From Daphnia carinata (lineage: Eukaryota; Arthropoda; Branchiopoda; Diplostraca; Daphniidae), in contig NC_081331.1 in NCBI RefSeq assembly GCF_022539665.2, positions 682,001 through 746,000 of the forward strand: a stretch of 64,000 bases of DNA, in the 5' to 3' direction. Numbering within the stretch: position 1 is the first letter of the stretch; every line of letters begins with the position of its first letter. The notes under the pieces are model-generated. The model did not search any database, had not been told where the DNA came from, and saw only the letters and a program-made list of their open reading frames with translations. A program made the translations under genes and the position numbers. This document shows positions 13,823 to 23,877 of this stretch, piece after piece.

Positions 13823-13894
13823 GCGGTCCTGGCACAGTGGTTATCACCCACGCTTTGTAATCTGTAGTCCTCGGGTTCAAGTCCCGCCACCGCC
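13823..13894 (+). repeat. tRNA-derived SINE-like head (tRNA-Thr-like loop)
   Basis: A 72-bp tRNA-like segment has an A box TGGCACAGTGG at 13830-13840, a TTTGTAA anticodon-like loop, and a B box GGTTCAAGTCC at 13874-13884. It ends in CCGCCA. The T arm is perfect, but the anticodon stem does not pair and the acceptor stem is only partly paired, so it is not a functional tRNA. A pyrimidine-rich stretch and a GAAA-type microsatellite follow it, consistent with a decayed Pol III retroposon. Confidence 0.55.
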
Positions 13895-14079
13895 AATTTC
13901 CGCCAAGCCCTCCATTCCCTCCCCCCCTCTCCTCCCACCACCCTCCACTCCCACCCTCCAATACGTCATTCAAGACTCGCAAGATTCTTCATCACATCGG
14001 ATTCGCAAGATTCTACATACATCACTTCGGACATCATCTACCTCAAGAAAGAAAAGCCTCTAGAAAGAAGAAAAGACTC

Positions 14080-14118
14080 AAGAAAGAAGAAAGAAGAAAG
14101 AAGAAAGAAGAAAGAAGA
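14080..14118 (+). repeat. AAGAAAG microsatellite
   Basis: About five to six tandem copies of a 7-bp purine unit lie downstream of the tRNA-like module. This could be the simple-repeat tail of the same retroposon. Confidence 0.6.
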
Positions 14119-14792
14119 GCCATGCCTACTACAAAGGGGCTAAAAATGGCAGAAAAAAAAACACACACACATACACACACCACTCACGACACGTACACAG
14201 ACGCTTCACATCGATCTGTAGTACCGTTCACTACACGTTAAAGATCGACCCACAAACTGAAGGTAGAGAAGAGGTGATCGGAACTCGTAGGCTGTTCGTT
14301 AGCCTCCCCATGGCCTGAAAGACGGTTCATGGATGCAGGCAGCTTATCATCGGGCTATGTGACCCTCTTCGATACCCGTAAGTTTTTGTTTTTCCTTACG
14401 TAGCGTAGTAGTAGCAGTGCATAAAATTTTATTCAGACTGATAAAAAGTAATACGTGGAAAAAGTAGGGGTATTATGCTTTAGAAGTCCCGATTGTGGCA
14501 GTGACATAATGTTATAAAAGCATAAAATATTGGAACACAACGGTAGGGGGCGTAAAGCGTAAACACCGCATGGCAACAGTAAAGCACCTAACAAATTATT
14601 ATGTGACCAGAAACTACAACTACTAGTAAAAGTAGCCGGTCTTTCCTTCCTTTCCTTTGCATTTTTTTCAATTTTTGGCCAGCTTCGCTGGAAAAACAAT
14701 TCTCAGAGGCTCATTAGGCAACGCTGTTGGCAACACATGGCTCTTGCAATAGTTAAAAGTTAACCGGTTAAGTTTGTAAGCCACTGACTGAA

Positions 14793-16109
14793 ATGGCCGA
14801 CAATGCTCAAAAAGTAAGAATAATAATTGGAATAACGTGGCTTTGCGACGTTTGTGTTTAGCATTAATTCTATTCTGTTGTGGAAAAACTATCGAAAATT
14901 TCCTGTTCTAACATTAGTTCTAGCAACTCACGAATAAAATTAGATGATTCAAACGTTGATGTTCCTATAAGAAATTGTTTGAATAAATGAATCTTCCCAA
15001 TAAGAATCATCATTGACGATTCCTTATTTTGCTTTCCAGGTGCAGCAGTACAAGGAAACAGTTAAGAAACAGGTTGGCACCAACTTCGTGTTTAAAGATC
15101 ATAAGTTTTCTCTGGCTTGAACCCAAATGTTTGTATTCGTTCATCTCACATGGGATTGCCCTGCATGAAAACTTTTATGTTAAAACTTTCCACAAGGTTT
15201 GTGCTCCTTTATTCCTTTGTTTATCGGCAGGCAGAGGACCTTATCAATAATGGATTCCCAAGAAAGATTGTAGAGTTGAATGATCTCCTTGCTACACCAC
15301 TCTTCAGCACCAAGAATCTTGAAGAAGTTCACCAAGATCTTAAAGTTCCAATCCCTTCACCCATCATTTCCAACAAGTACTAATTTACATCTGAAGTTGG
15401 TCGAATTGAAATCCAATTGAGTTTTCTTTGTTCAGCCACGACAGCTGTGAAACGGAAACCAAGAAAAGGAAACTGGATGAAGTTACTGCTGGAACACCTG
15501 TATTGGTGCTACCTTCTGGAATTGTCCCATGTAATTCTCACATAAGACAGATGATAAAAATCGTCAAACCTTACATATGGCATCTAGTGGAAGATGCGAA
15601 CCTGGTAACTTATGTTTCTCATTTTGCTTGCTACTTTCTTTTCAAAAAATATTGAAATCTCAGCTGACCATACTTTTGTTCTGTTAGTTGAAAATGTGGA
15701 TCTCATTCTTGATCCCAAAAATTGAAGATGGAAACAATTTTGGGGTGTCTATCCAGGAAGATATGCTAGCTGAAATAAGAACAGTTGAGTCTGAGGCTGC
15801 TGCTTTTTTTGATCAGATTTCTCGGTACTTTATCACAAGAGGCAAAATTGTCACAAAGGTAAGCCGTTACTTCATTGGTCGTGAAAAAACTTCTTGATTT
15901 GTATGTATTTTTATAACCAGGTAACGAAATATCCGCACGTGGAAGATTTCAGAGTAACAGTAGAAGAGCTCGATGAAAAAGAGTACGTTAGTTTGAAATT
16001 GGTAATGTGCGAGATTCGGAACCATTACTCAACGCTGCACGACATCATTATGAAAAATCTAGAAAAAATTAAAAAACCACGTACTTCCAACGTGGACAAT
16101 TTATACTGA
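14793..16109 (+). CDS. PSME3: Proteasome activator complex subunit 3 (PA28-gamma/REG-gamma)
   Basis: Homoheptameric nuclear 11S activator that caps the 20S proteasome and promotes ubiquitin-independent proteolysis. Six exons: 14793-14813, 15040-15072, 15231-15376, 15436-15604, 15688-15858, 15921-16109, giving 242 aa (human about 254). The N-terminal helix AEDLINNGFPRKIVELN is followed by the family block PIPSPII and a KKRKLDE nuclear-localisation-like run. The activation-loop/helix region KMWISFLIPKIEDGNNFGVSIQ is nearly identical to the gamma subunit, and the protein ends in TKYPHVEDFR and the terminal SNVDNLY (human SNAETLY). The short first two exons were joined by phase. The single PA28 form in arthropods is the gamma type, and the conserved C-terminal tail supports gamma over alpha/beta. 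A possible ATTAAA poly(A) signal lies at 16197. Confidence 0.95.
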
Positions 16110-16196
16110 TTCATTTGATGAACATTCGATTGAACATATTCACCGGGACTTTCCATCCGATTTCCTGTCTACTGGTGAAGGATTCATGATTGATAA

Positions 16197-16202
16197 ATTA
16201 AA
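16197..16202 (+). terminator. Possible poly(A) signal ATTAAA (PSME3)
   Basis: Variant hexamer about 90 bases after the PSME3 stop codon. No AATAAA is nearer. Confidence 0.35.
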
Positions 16203-16461
16203 AAGTCAATGGAAATTAATGTTTTGGGCTATTGTATTTCCGACACCGATCACGATTCGCGTTTGCCTATATGCTAATGACTAACAAATTCCGTTTTGAA
16301 GTTTTTTATTTCATAGTACGAGAGTGTGAGATTCTAAAGTAACAGATCAACAGAACTAAGGTGAAGTAAGAAGCAGATAAGAAAAAGGATTTGCTCAACA
16401 CTTCAGGAGGGATACATGTTGCAGGTAAATACGTGCATGTCAAACTTGGCGATTTTGGAGC

Positions 16462-16467
16462 TTTATT
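16462..16467 (-). terminator. Poly(A) signal AATAAA (MLF)
   Basis: Minus-strand AATAAA about 50 bases past the MLF stop codon. PSME3 and MLF are convergent here. Confidence 0.5.
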
Positions 16468-16515
16468 GAGTTTTATAGTTTGATTCCTTTCGAAGTTTTA
16501 TTCCTAACCAAGAAT

Positions 16516-17951
16516 TTACATTGAAGTCTCGTGACGACTCTTTCCACTACGATTTCCGTCTCGTTTTCTAGCATTTCGATCCGGTCCCAATCTATTTTGA
16601 GCAAACGCCAAGTGTTAGCAAAAACGACAAATGACTTCGAAATCAATGTAGCTGTTTAACAACTCACCCGCGTGAATGAGTCGAGTGACGAGATCTTGGT
16701 CGGTCAACTTCATGGCTAGGTCCAGCTGTAATGGCTAGAGGTGCTCCCATATAGCTGGATGAATTGGATTGGTGATGTGGACGTGACATTTCTACACGAG
16801 AAGGACCATGCATTCCCTGGTGGACGCGAGCTCTTCGGTTCCACTCCTCGTCAAATTGATGCGCTTCTTCTGTTCATCGAAATGAATTAGTAAACAATTG
16901 CCCGCCACCAATATGTTACAAAACAACCTTCTTCAATGTTTATGAAATCTTCTCTTTCTTCCGAGTCTCCTGTATAGTAGTTTTGTTCTTTCTCGACGAC
17001 GTGCCCACGCTCTCCTAAATGCCGCCCAACAGCCATTTTACGAACCCCGCTGCGTGAATCGCTCACACTGCGCTGAACTTCTCTCACACCTCCAGGGGCT
17101 GTGCGAGTGGTAGTTGAAGCTTGGTACACCTACAAGCGGAAATAAGCCATTTGCTGCCAAATTGAAATGCCAAGTTAGAAAAAAAATTAAGCTAATCCAC
17201 CTGTGGCTGGCCATCTGGACCAGTTGTCATTGTCATGAGTGAACTACTGCTATACATCGGGCTTGCCCCACCACCGAAACCAGACTGGCCCTAAAATTGA
17301 TTTTGTGAGTAATTCAGTGTATCTCTTACTTAAAATTTGTTTAACTTACAAAGCTCTGGAACATTTGCCCAATTGAAGGCATGCCAAATGGATCAACCAT
17401 ACCCATCGGAAAGCCTGGCATTCCTCCGAATGGAACCATGGAACCAACAGAGTGCCTTTGAGGAGGTGGCTGAATAGACATCATCTGGTGATGCATTGGC
17501 ATCATATTTGTAAATGGATCTTGCATCATGGAGTTCATCATTGAATCCATCTGACGCATCAACTGATTTGTTCCCCTGTAAGTGCAACAAAATTTTTAAT
17601 TATTTTCACCCTGAACGTAAACAAAATGAACTTGAATATTGTACAGGCAATATTTATATGTAAGCTGTTTGTTTTTGGTGGGCTTGTTGAAGCAAGGCTG
17701 GTTCAAAACTGAACTTCTACAACAAGGAAATGATCGACCATGGGAAGGAAATCCGAAAGTCTGGGAATTATGAGGTAATAACAAAGAGAGTTGCATGTTT
17801 AGGGCGTAAGGAAATGTCAAATAACGGTACGAATGAGCGGGTTATTAGGCCTCAGGTTGTTGGTTTCCAATGTTTGGTTAGCCAAAGAAGGAAAAGAAAC
17901 TCACGCAAAAAACGGATCTTCACCATAGTCCCGAAGAAATGAGCCAAACAT
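16516..17951 (-). CDS. MLF: Myeloid leukemia factor (MLF family)
   Basis: MLF proteins are nucleo-cytoplasmic adaptors that associate with Hsp70-type chaperones and stabilise transcription factors. Exons in transcript order: 17951-17905, 17575-17350, 17290-17201, 17129-16928, 16869-16668, 16591-16516; 280 aa, all phases consistent. The N-terminus MFGSFLRDYGEDPFFA matches the MLF start (DPFF motif). A Met/Pro-rich middle (MRQMDSMMNSMMQDPF) follows. The diagnostic core VYQASTTTRTAPGG, the DSRSGVRKMAVGRHLGERGHVV block and EEAHQFDEEW correspond closely to human MLF1/2. The tail is basic and Ser/His-rich (RSRHSTHSRG, KRDGNRSGKSR). The first intron is 329 bp and the others are short. Confidence 0.93.
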
Positions 17952-18204
17952 GATAGCAAAGTTGAATTTGACTTGAGTTTCTCGACAGTACTTCCACAGT
18001 GCGAACACTCAATAACCGTATGCAGCGTTCAATGGATTTTCACTCAATTCTGCTCTCGCCTTGCGCTGTTGCCAGTAAAAAACATTGCCAATCCAAATAT
18101 CCAGATAGATAAATTGTATTCACACGTCACAACTAGGCTAGGCCAGTTACATATTGAGTCAGTAGAGCGTTTACATTTTCCTGTATTGACGATAATTGGC
18201 TTTT

Positions 18205-18945
18205 TTAGTATTTTCGATAAGGTGGTCTGTACATGGGAGGAGGGCGATACACCTGAGGTGGAGGATAACGCGGAGAAGGACGCATTGGGTAAACTGGCGG
18301 CGGTTGATAGACAGGTGGGGGTTGATAGACGGGAGATGGTTGATAGGCAGGTGGTGGTTGATAGACGGGAGATGGTTGATAGGTAGGCGGTGGTTGATAG
18401 ACGGGTCGTTGTTGATAAACAGGTTGATTGTGCGGCATGGTAGCTGGACTTTGCTGCTGGGCAGGATGGACTGCTTTCTGTTGATGATGTTGCACTTTAG
18501 GAGCAAAATTTGTGGCTCCATGTGGAGCCAATGACGCTGCTCCCGGTTGCGTAATATCGATCGGTGGCTGATTTTGCTGAATTAATTTGGATTGATCTGA
18601 TTGTTCCGCAAGTGGAAGAGAAGAGGAGCCAATAGTGCCTTCAGGCATAACACCAAGTTCAGCAAGCTCAGCCGGTGAGAAATCCTGAAGATCCTGTTGT
18701 GTCAGCTTGATTTCTTTGGCTGGAGGTGGCTCACGTGGGCAGCATGGAAATTCGCCAACTTCGCGACAAGGAGAAATCAGACCGAATTTCTCAATGTCCA
18801 GCTCATCACGACCGAAGATGTGGCGATCATTTTGACACGCATCTTCAGCTTGGCAGGGACAGATCTCTTCGGGAGTTGAACCATCTCGCCCAGCAACCGC
18901 AGCCAAGATAAAAAGTAGCAGACCATTTTCCAACCACTTTCTCAT
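18205..18945 (-). CDS. Secreted clip-like, proline/tyrosine-rich repeat protein
   Basis: Single-exon frame of 246 aa. Residues 1-18 (MRKWLENGLLLFILAAVA) form a signal peptide. Residues about 28-70 carry six cysteines in the pattern C-x-C-x5-C ... C-x7-CC, similar to the clip-like disulfide domain of arthropod serine-protease homologues, but no protease domain follows. After a Gln-rich linker, residues about 175-246 are tandem YQPPPV/YQPSPV units passing into YRPPP, as in cuticle or extensin-like structural proteins. It is probably an extracellular matrix or cuticle-associated protein, but the function is not established. The start codon is the first ATG and gives a clean signal peptide. The C-terminal half comes from an internal roughly 30-bp tandem repeat, so length may vary between individuals. 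Confidence 0.75.
   Translation of the reverse strand: MRKWLENGLLLFILAAVAGRDGSTPEEICPCQAEDACQNDRHIFGRDELDIEKFGLISPCREVGEFPCCPREPPPAKEIKLTQQDLQDFSPAELAELGVMPEGTIGSSSLPLAEQSDQSKLIQQNQPPIDITQPGAASLAPHGATNFAPKVQHHQQKAVHPAQQQSPATMPHNQPVYQQRPVYQPPPTYQPSPVYQPPPAYQPSPVYQPPPVYQPPPVYPMRPSPRYPPPQVYRPPPMYRPPYRKY
18290..18420 (-). repeat. Coding tandem repeat, about 30 bp period (YQPPPxYQPSP)
   Basis: Plus-strand copies of ggttgatagacgggagat / ggttgataggcaggtggt alternate about every 30 bases and encode the Tyr-Gln-Pro repeats of the secreted protein. The copies are near identical, which suggests recent slippage or unequal exchange. Confidence 0.8.
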
Positions 18946-19436
18946 TTCTTACTTTCAAAACAAATATTTGGAGAAGAAATTCACTTCCTTACTACTCAAA
19001 GAAGACTTCTTCGACTGATGATCAGGTGAAACGAAAATCTCTTTTTATTTGACATATGTTCACTTAATCCAAACTACCTTGAAGAATTCAGGCAAAGAAC
19101 GTCGTCTCCTGAGGTTATAACCTGTATGCGGATTATGACTTGATAAACCGTAAAATCAACATAACGATGCAAAGTTGACCCCTAACTAAAGAAGGTATTT
19201 ATTTTTGTTTTTGTTTTTTGAACATCTTCAATGTTTTTGTTTCTTCCGCATGTGGGGTTTCCCTATTACACAGGGATCACAAAGGACGCCCGTAATCTGC
19301 GGATGGTGATAACTATTGGCATATCGAAACTTCTGTTCATATCAACATTAAGGTAAGGAATGCATAGACAATATTACTGATAGCTTTGGGCTTTGGTAAA
19401 ATTTCACGTAGCCACTTGCTCATACGCCATTCCGCC

Positions 19437-21797
19437 ATGGGTGTGTTACGCTTATTTGTTGCGCTGGGTTTAGCCATTGCCGCAAGCTCAGGTAATACAA
19501 GTTAAATTTACTTTCCTGTTCAACGTTCAAGCATCTTTGCCAAAACTTAGGAGCGTCTATTAATGAGGGAAATCCTAAAGCAAGTGAGACAGTTTGCTAC
19601 GGAGATTTAGGATGTTTCACTACGGCATCGCCCGTAAGAAAATTTATTCCAACTAATCATGAACTATTTTTAAATTTCTTTTTTGTTTCGGTGTTTTAGT
19701 GGACATCTGACGTTCGACCTATGTAGGTTCCTTTCGCAACGTTTCATTTGTTATTATCTTTTAGTGTATTTAAATATTCTTTAGCTCAGCTTTACCCGAA
19801 GATCCGGCGGTGATCAACACACGTTATCTGCTTAACACGAGGTTTGTTTAATTAAATGTTTTCATTCGCTAACTCTAATACGCTCTCTGCTATTTTCCAT
19901 TGAAGGCAAAATCCAACGGAACCTATTACGCTTGTAAAAGACGACGCACTGGGATTATACAATTCGCCTTTTGATTCGACGAAAAAAACGGTATTTCTAG
20001 TTCACGGTTGGACGAATGATGCCAACCACCCATGGATCAGGTCTTCCGTTGCGGAAATTCTAATTAACGTGAGGGACTTCCTACAACATTGATACTATAT
20101 TTTCTAAAGTACAACATGGTAACGCTTCCTTGATTTACAGGAGGACGTCAACATAATCCGCGTTGATTGGGCACCAGGAGCAGGATTGCCTTATATCCGG
20201 GCTTTGACCAACACACAAGTGGTCGGTGCTGAGATTAGTCTGTGAGTTGTCTAGCCAATGTATCTACTACATCTTATCTTTTCCTTTTGTTTCTATTTTC
20301 TATTATTTTAAATTTTTGTAGCTTTATTCTTTTTCTCGCATCAAAAACTATTCTGGATTATGCCAACATTCATATTATTGGTCACGATCTTGGAGCTCAC
20401 GCAGCCAGCTACACTGGTCACCGTCTTTACGGTATTGGACGTATCACAGGTAAAATGTTTGTTAGTTCGTTTACTATTTACCTTTCTTTTTTGTCTAGTT
20501 CGCGCATTTATCTAATTTTTATGAAACTGATGCAGGTTTGGACCCGTCAACGATCTATTTCGAGGGCGGTGATATAGCGACTCGTTTGGACCCTAGTGAC
20601 GCACTTCTGGTGGATATTGTTCATACCGATTCGACATACCCATCATTTGGAAGAGATCATGTCGGTTTGGGTTTCCTGACTAATCTCGGTATTGATTGCT
20701 TTGTTAAACATTTTACACAATAACTGCTTAAATCCTTGATAACATCCTTCACGAAGGCCATGTCGACATTTACGTTAATAATGGGCAAGCGCAACCTGGG
20801 TGCCAAGATACCCTCGACAACCTAGTAAACAAACCTGAAGATTTGGTTACCTTGACCGACCTTAATGGTAAGTTAAATTTTGTACGATTACTAGGAATTG
20901 TTTTTTATTTCATAACTCTTTCAGGTGCCTCTTCCATTGATCCGTATGTTTGTTCTCACATGAGAGCTGTTGATTACTTTGTTGAATCCATCAACTCTTT
21001 CTGCCCGTTTTCCGCCTTTTCGTGCTCATCGTGGGACAGCTATTTGCAGTACGCTTTGCATTTATTCCCCTCTGAAATATTGAAAACATATTGATTAATG
21101 TTGTTTTGGTTGTTTTTTCTGAAAGAGGAACTTGTTTTTCCACATGCCGCAACGTCAACTCCTGCACGTCTTTGGGTTACCACACAGGAAACTATCCAGC
21201 TAGAGGCACATTCCATCTTGATACCCAACCAGTAGGACCGTATTGCAGTAAGTAGCAAACATAAATACATTTCTCAACGTGCACGTAACTCTTTTTATGT
21301 CATATCAGACTTGGTGCTTCGAATGGAAGTGGATGTGTCTCCAAATCAAATCGAAACTTACGGCTCAATTAAATACATCTTGATTGGTGACGTTGGCCAG
21401 ACTAAAGAAGACGAACTCTACAAGTATAATTAAAATTTAGACTGCCAAACTATGTTACAGCCATTAAAATCCTATATTTTGCGTGCAGCGGAATCATAGC
21501 GAATGGATTCATTCTTAGCGAGTACGTGACAGTAGCCGGAAGTAATGCCTACCGTATCGGGAAAGTTGGATCTGTCCGTCTCCGTTACCAAAAGGATGCT
21601 TTTAAGGAAAATGAAATCGTCGTACAAAGGGTAGTTGTTCAGCAAGCCAATGTCACTATTAACGCAGTCGAGTAAGTTGCGTACAGTAAATTCTCAACTA
21701 AAATTAAGCTGTACTAATTTTTCCTTCCGTTTTAAGTAACATTTTCCAGGGAGCTGTTTTACCCGACAATGAATACGTCACAGTGTACCCAGTTTAA
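19437..21797 (+). CDS. Pancreatic-lipase-family protein with Asp in place of catalytic Ser
   Basis: Fourteen exons joined in phase: 19437-19491, 19551-19633, 19700-19722, 19785-19841, 19906-20068, 20141-20241, 20322-20449, 20536-20688, 20757-20867, 20925-21048, 21126-21247, 21309-21423, 21489-21671, 21737-21797; 492 aa. It opens with a signal peptide (MGVLRLFVALGLAIAAS). The alpha/beta-hydrolase core shows VFLVHGWTN (oxyanion side), NIIRVDW, and the elbow HIIGHDLGAHAASYTG, where the family has GHSLGAH. The nucleophile position (about residue 183, codon 20386-20388) is therefore Asp. The other triad residues remain: Asp in GLDP (about 206) and His in CSHMRAVDY (about 303). The C-terminal about 120 aa resemble a beta-sandwich (PLAT-like) domain. 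It is likely a secreted non-catalytic or altered lipase homologue, comparable to insect yolk proteins. Confidence 0.88.
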
Positions 21798-21946
21798 CTA
21801 ATGAATTTACTTTAGAATCCGCCTTTTGGCGAGCGATTGCATTTTAATGGTTACCATAGTTAGACAGCATACACAAGAGAATGAAACAAATCTTGGCTAC
21901 AAAATACTGCAAATACCACAGCTTTCAAAAAATAGAGCTGTTGGGA

Positions 21947-22837
21947 TTAGCTTACGAATTTCGTATTATACCACGCCAACTCCAAACAACTGGGCCCAGT
22001 TACATTGTACTTATCCAAATAACTATTTGTTGTATAGGGATTTTCGCGAGCAAAGAAGCGTGTAAAACCAGAAGCTTCCAATCGCTGCAGTAAATTGTAT
22101 TTACCAGGGATGCTCTCCGGGCTTTCCAGGTGGATTTCCATTGCAAGTTGCTTAACATTTAACAAATCTCCATCGTCCAGCCAACGGGAAAGGACAGGCC
22201 ATTCTCCCCCTTCAATGTCCATCTTCAGGTAATCTATGACGGTGTTTGTGTGATTAAGCATTTGACGGAGAGATGCAAGGCTCATGATCTTCCAACCGCG
22301 TTCGTTCCGTTCGTCGTCCTTCTCGCCAATACCCACACGATAGAACAGAACCTTTTTTGAATGATGATGCTTCCAGTACCTGTGCGTCGAAAACGGTAGA
22401 AAATGGAACAATCTCTTTTGATGAAGGTATGCAACAAAGAAACACAATTACCAAACAGAAGGATCGAATACGTAGACGTAACATCCGTAAGATTCAATCT
22501 GCTCATCAAACGACCATTCACCGTTATTTCCGAAGGAATAAACTACACACTGATCCGGTATGGGAGCCACGCCTTGGTCAAGGCAAACAGATTTCTGTCC
22601 GTCAAGAAAAGTCAACGATGGCAAGCGATTGATCACACCACCAAATTCGTAATAAGTTTTGCAGGCCAAGATGTCCCTCCTAGAGAAAAACGGCAGCATT
22701 TCCTTCCACGTCAAATTTCCATTTGATGTTAAAGGTGGAAAATGAAAGGCAGAAAGTATTTGTTCCTGTTGGAAGAAGCCTAAAAGGACAAGGCAAATAA
22801 AGGAGACGAGAGCACTTTGCCGCCAACGATCTATCAT
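21947..22837 (-). CDS. METTL24-like / FkbM-type methyltransferase-like membrane protein (copy 1)
   Basis: Two exons, 22837-22452 and 22379-21947; 272 aa. A short cytoplasmic N-terminus precedes a hydrophobic segment (about residues 9-24, SALVSFICLVLLGFF), giving a type II membrane or secreted topology. The luminal part has YYEFGG, DGQKSVCLDQGVAP, CVVYSFGNNGEWSFDE, YGCYVYVFDPS and DYLKMDIEGGEWPVL, the set seen in METTL24 and arthropod Methyltransf_21 proteins. The acidic FDP and DIEG motifs fit S-adenosylmethionine and metal-binding positions, but no substrate is known. The first in-frame ATG was chosen; an in-frame GTG lies three codons upstream. Its 3' end is convergent with the lipase gene, 150 bp away. 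It is one of a tandem pair with the next gene. Confidence 0.82.
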
Positions 22838-22946
22838 CCTTCCCACTTAGTAACTATAATTTAAATGTTTAACCAAAACTTTAACAGTTAGAGCAGATGG
22901 GCGTGGCCTGTCGGTCGCTGACATGTTTCTTTTTATTGGAATTGTG

Positions 22947-23877
22947 CTATACAATAGGCGGAAATTTGTAATTAACCATCATATCGTCTTCCTTCCGACC
23001 GTCTGCACGGATTGCTACCTGACTTTTGGAAGAATAATTGACATTGAACCAGGCCAATTCGTAAGCATTTGTCTTCCAGCGGTTCTGCCGTGAGAAGAAA
23101 CGGACATATCCAGAGGCTTCAAGTCGCTGTGTAAGATTGCGGTAGTAGTGGAGGCGGTAGGAATCCAACAAATGAACTTCTATGCCAATCTGTTTGATAA
23201 ATCGTAGGCTGCGGCCGTCCTGCAACATGTGGTCCAAGACGTGCCATTCCTCTCCTTCGATATCAATTTTTAGGTAGTCAATCGGCCGGTAGCTGTGTAG
23301 CAAGTACTTACGGATGGATGTTAACGTAGCCATCTTCCACCCTAAAACGAACCACAATACTTCAGAAAAGCTGATGGAAAGCTGAAACGTCGTGATTGCC
23401 GTTACCGCGAGAATCATTTTTGGTATTCATTGTTCCTAAGCCAATGTCGAAGTAGTTAATGCGTTGTGAATTATTTGGCATGTTAGAAAACTGAAACGAC
23501 GGATCGAATGCGTAGACATCGCACCCATATTCAGCCATGGCTGATTCGAAAGACCTATCATCTGAGAGGCCAAATGAATAGACGACACACATCCCTGGTG
23601 GCGGAGCCAGACCTGGATCGAGACAGACGGACTTTTGGCCGTCAATTCCAGCTAAGGTAAGGTTTTCGGTTTCATTTTCGTCCCGGTAAACATGGCCTCC
23701 AAATTCAAAATACAGATGGCATGAACCATCGTTCCGCCACAGAAAGTAATCGTGGCCGACAGCAATGCTGTTGTCAACGGTAGACCAAGTGTATGAGCCT
23801 CTCCAGTCGATGGATGACGAAGAAAGTACGATAAAGACGATGTAAAATCCAGCTGATGCGAGGAATAAGAGTCCCAT
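22947..23877 (-). CDS. METTL24-like / FkbM-type methyltransferase-like membrane protein (copy 2)
   Basis: Two exons, 23877-23406 and 23341-22947; 288 aa. It is paralogous to the adjacent downstream copy: both have an N-terminal membrane anchor (here GLLFLASAGFYIVFIVL), then YFEFGGHVYR, DGQKSVCLDPGLAPPP, CVVYSFGLSDDRSFE, YGCDVYAFDPS, DIGLGT and IDYLKIDIEGEEWHVL. The intron falls at an equivalent place in the coding sequence, although the two copies differ in intron phase by one base of the codon. Both copies keep the central motifs, so both are probably functional. The substrate is unknown. The start is the first ATG that gives a clean anchor; upstream in-frame codons are TTG and ACG. Confidence 0.82.

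Noticed and set aside
13823-13894. A tRNA-Thr (TGT) gene
   Set aside because: A and B boxes are present but the anticodon stem does not pair and the acceptor stem is only partly complementary, so it is a SINE-like relic.
14433-14699. 88-codon minus-strand open frame upstream of PSME3
   Set aside because: No recognisable domain and it lies in the PSME3 promoter region; likely chance.
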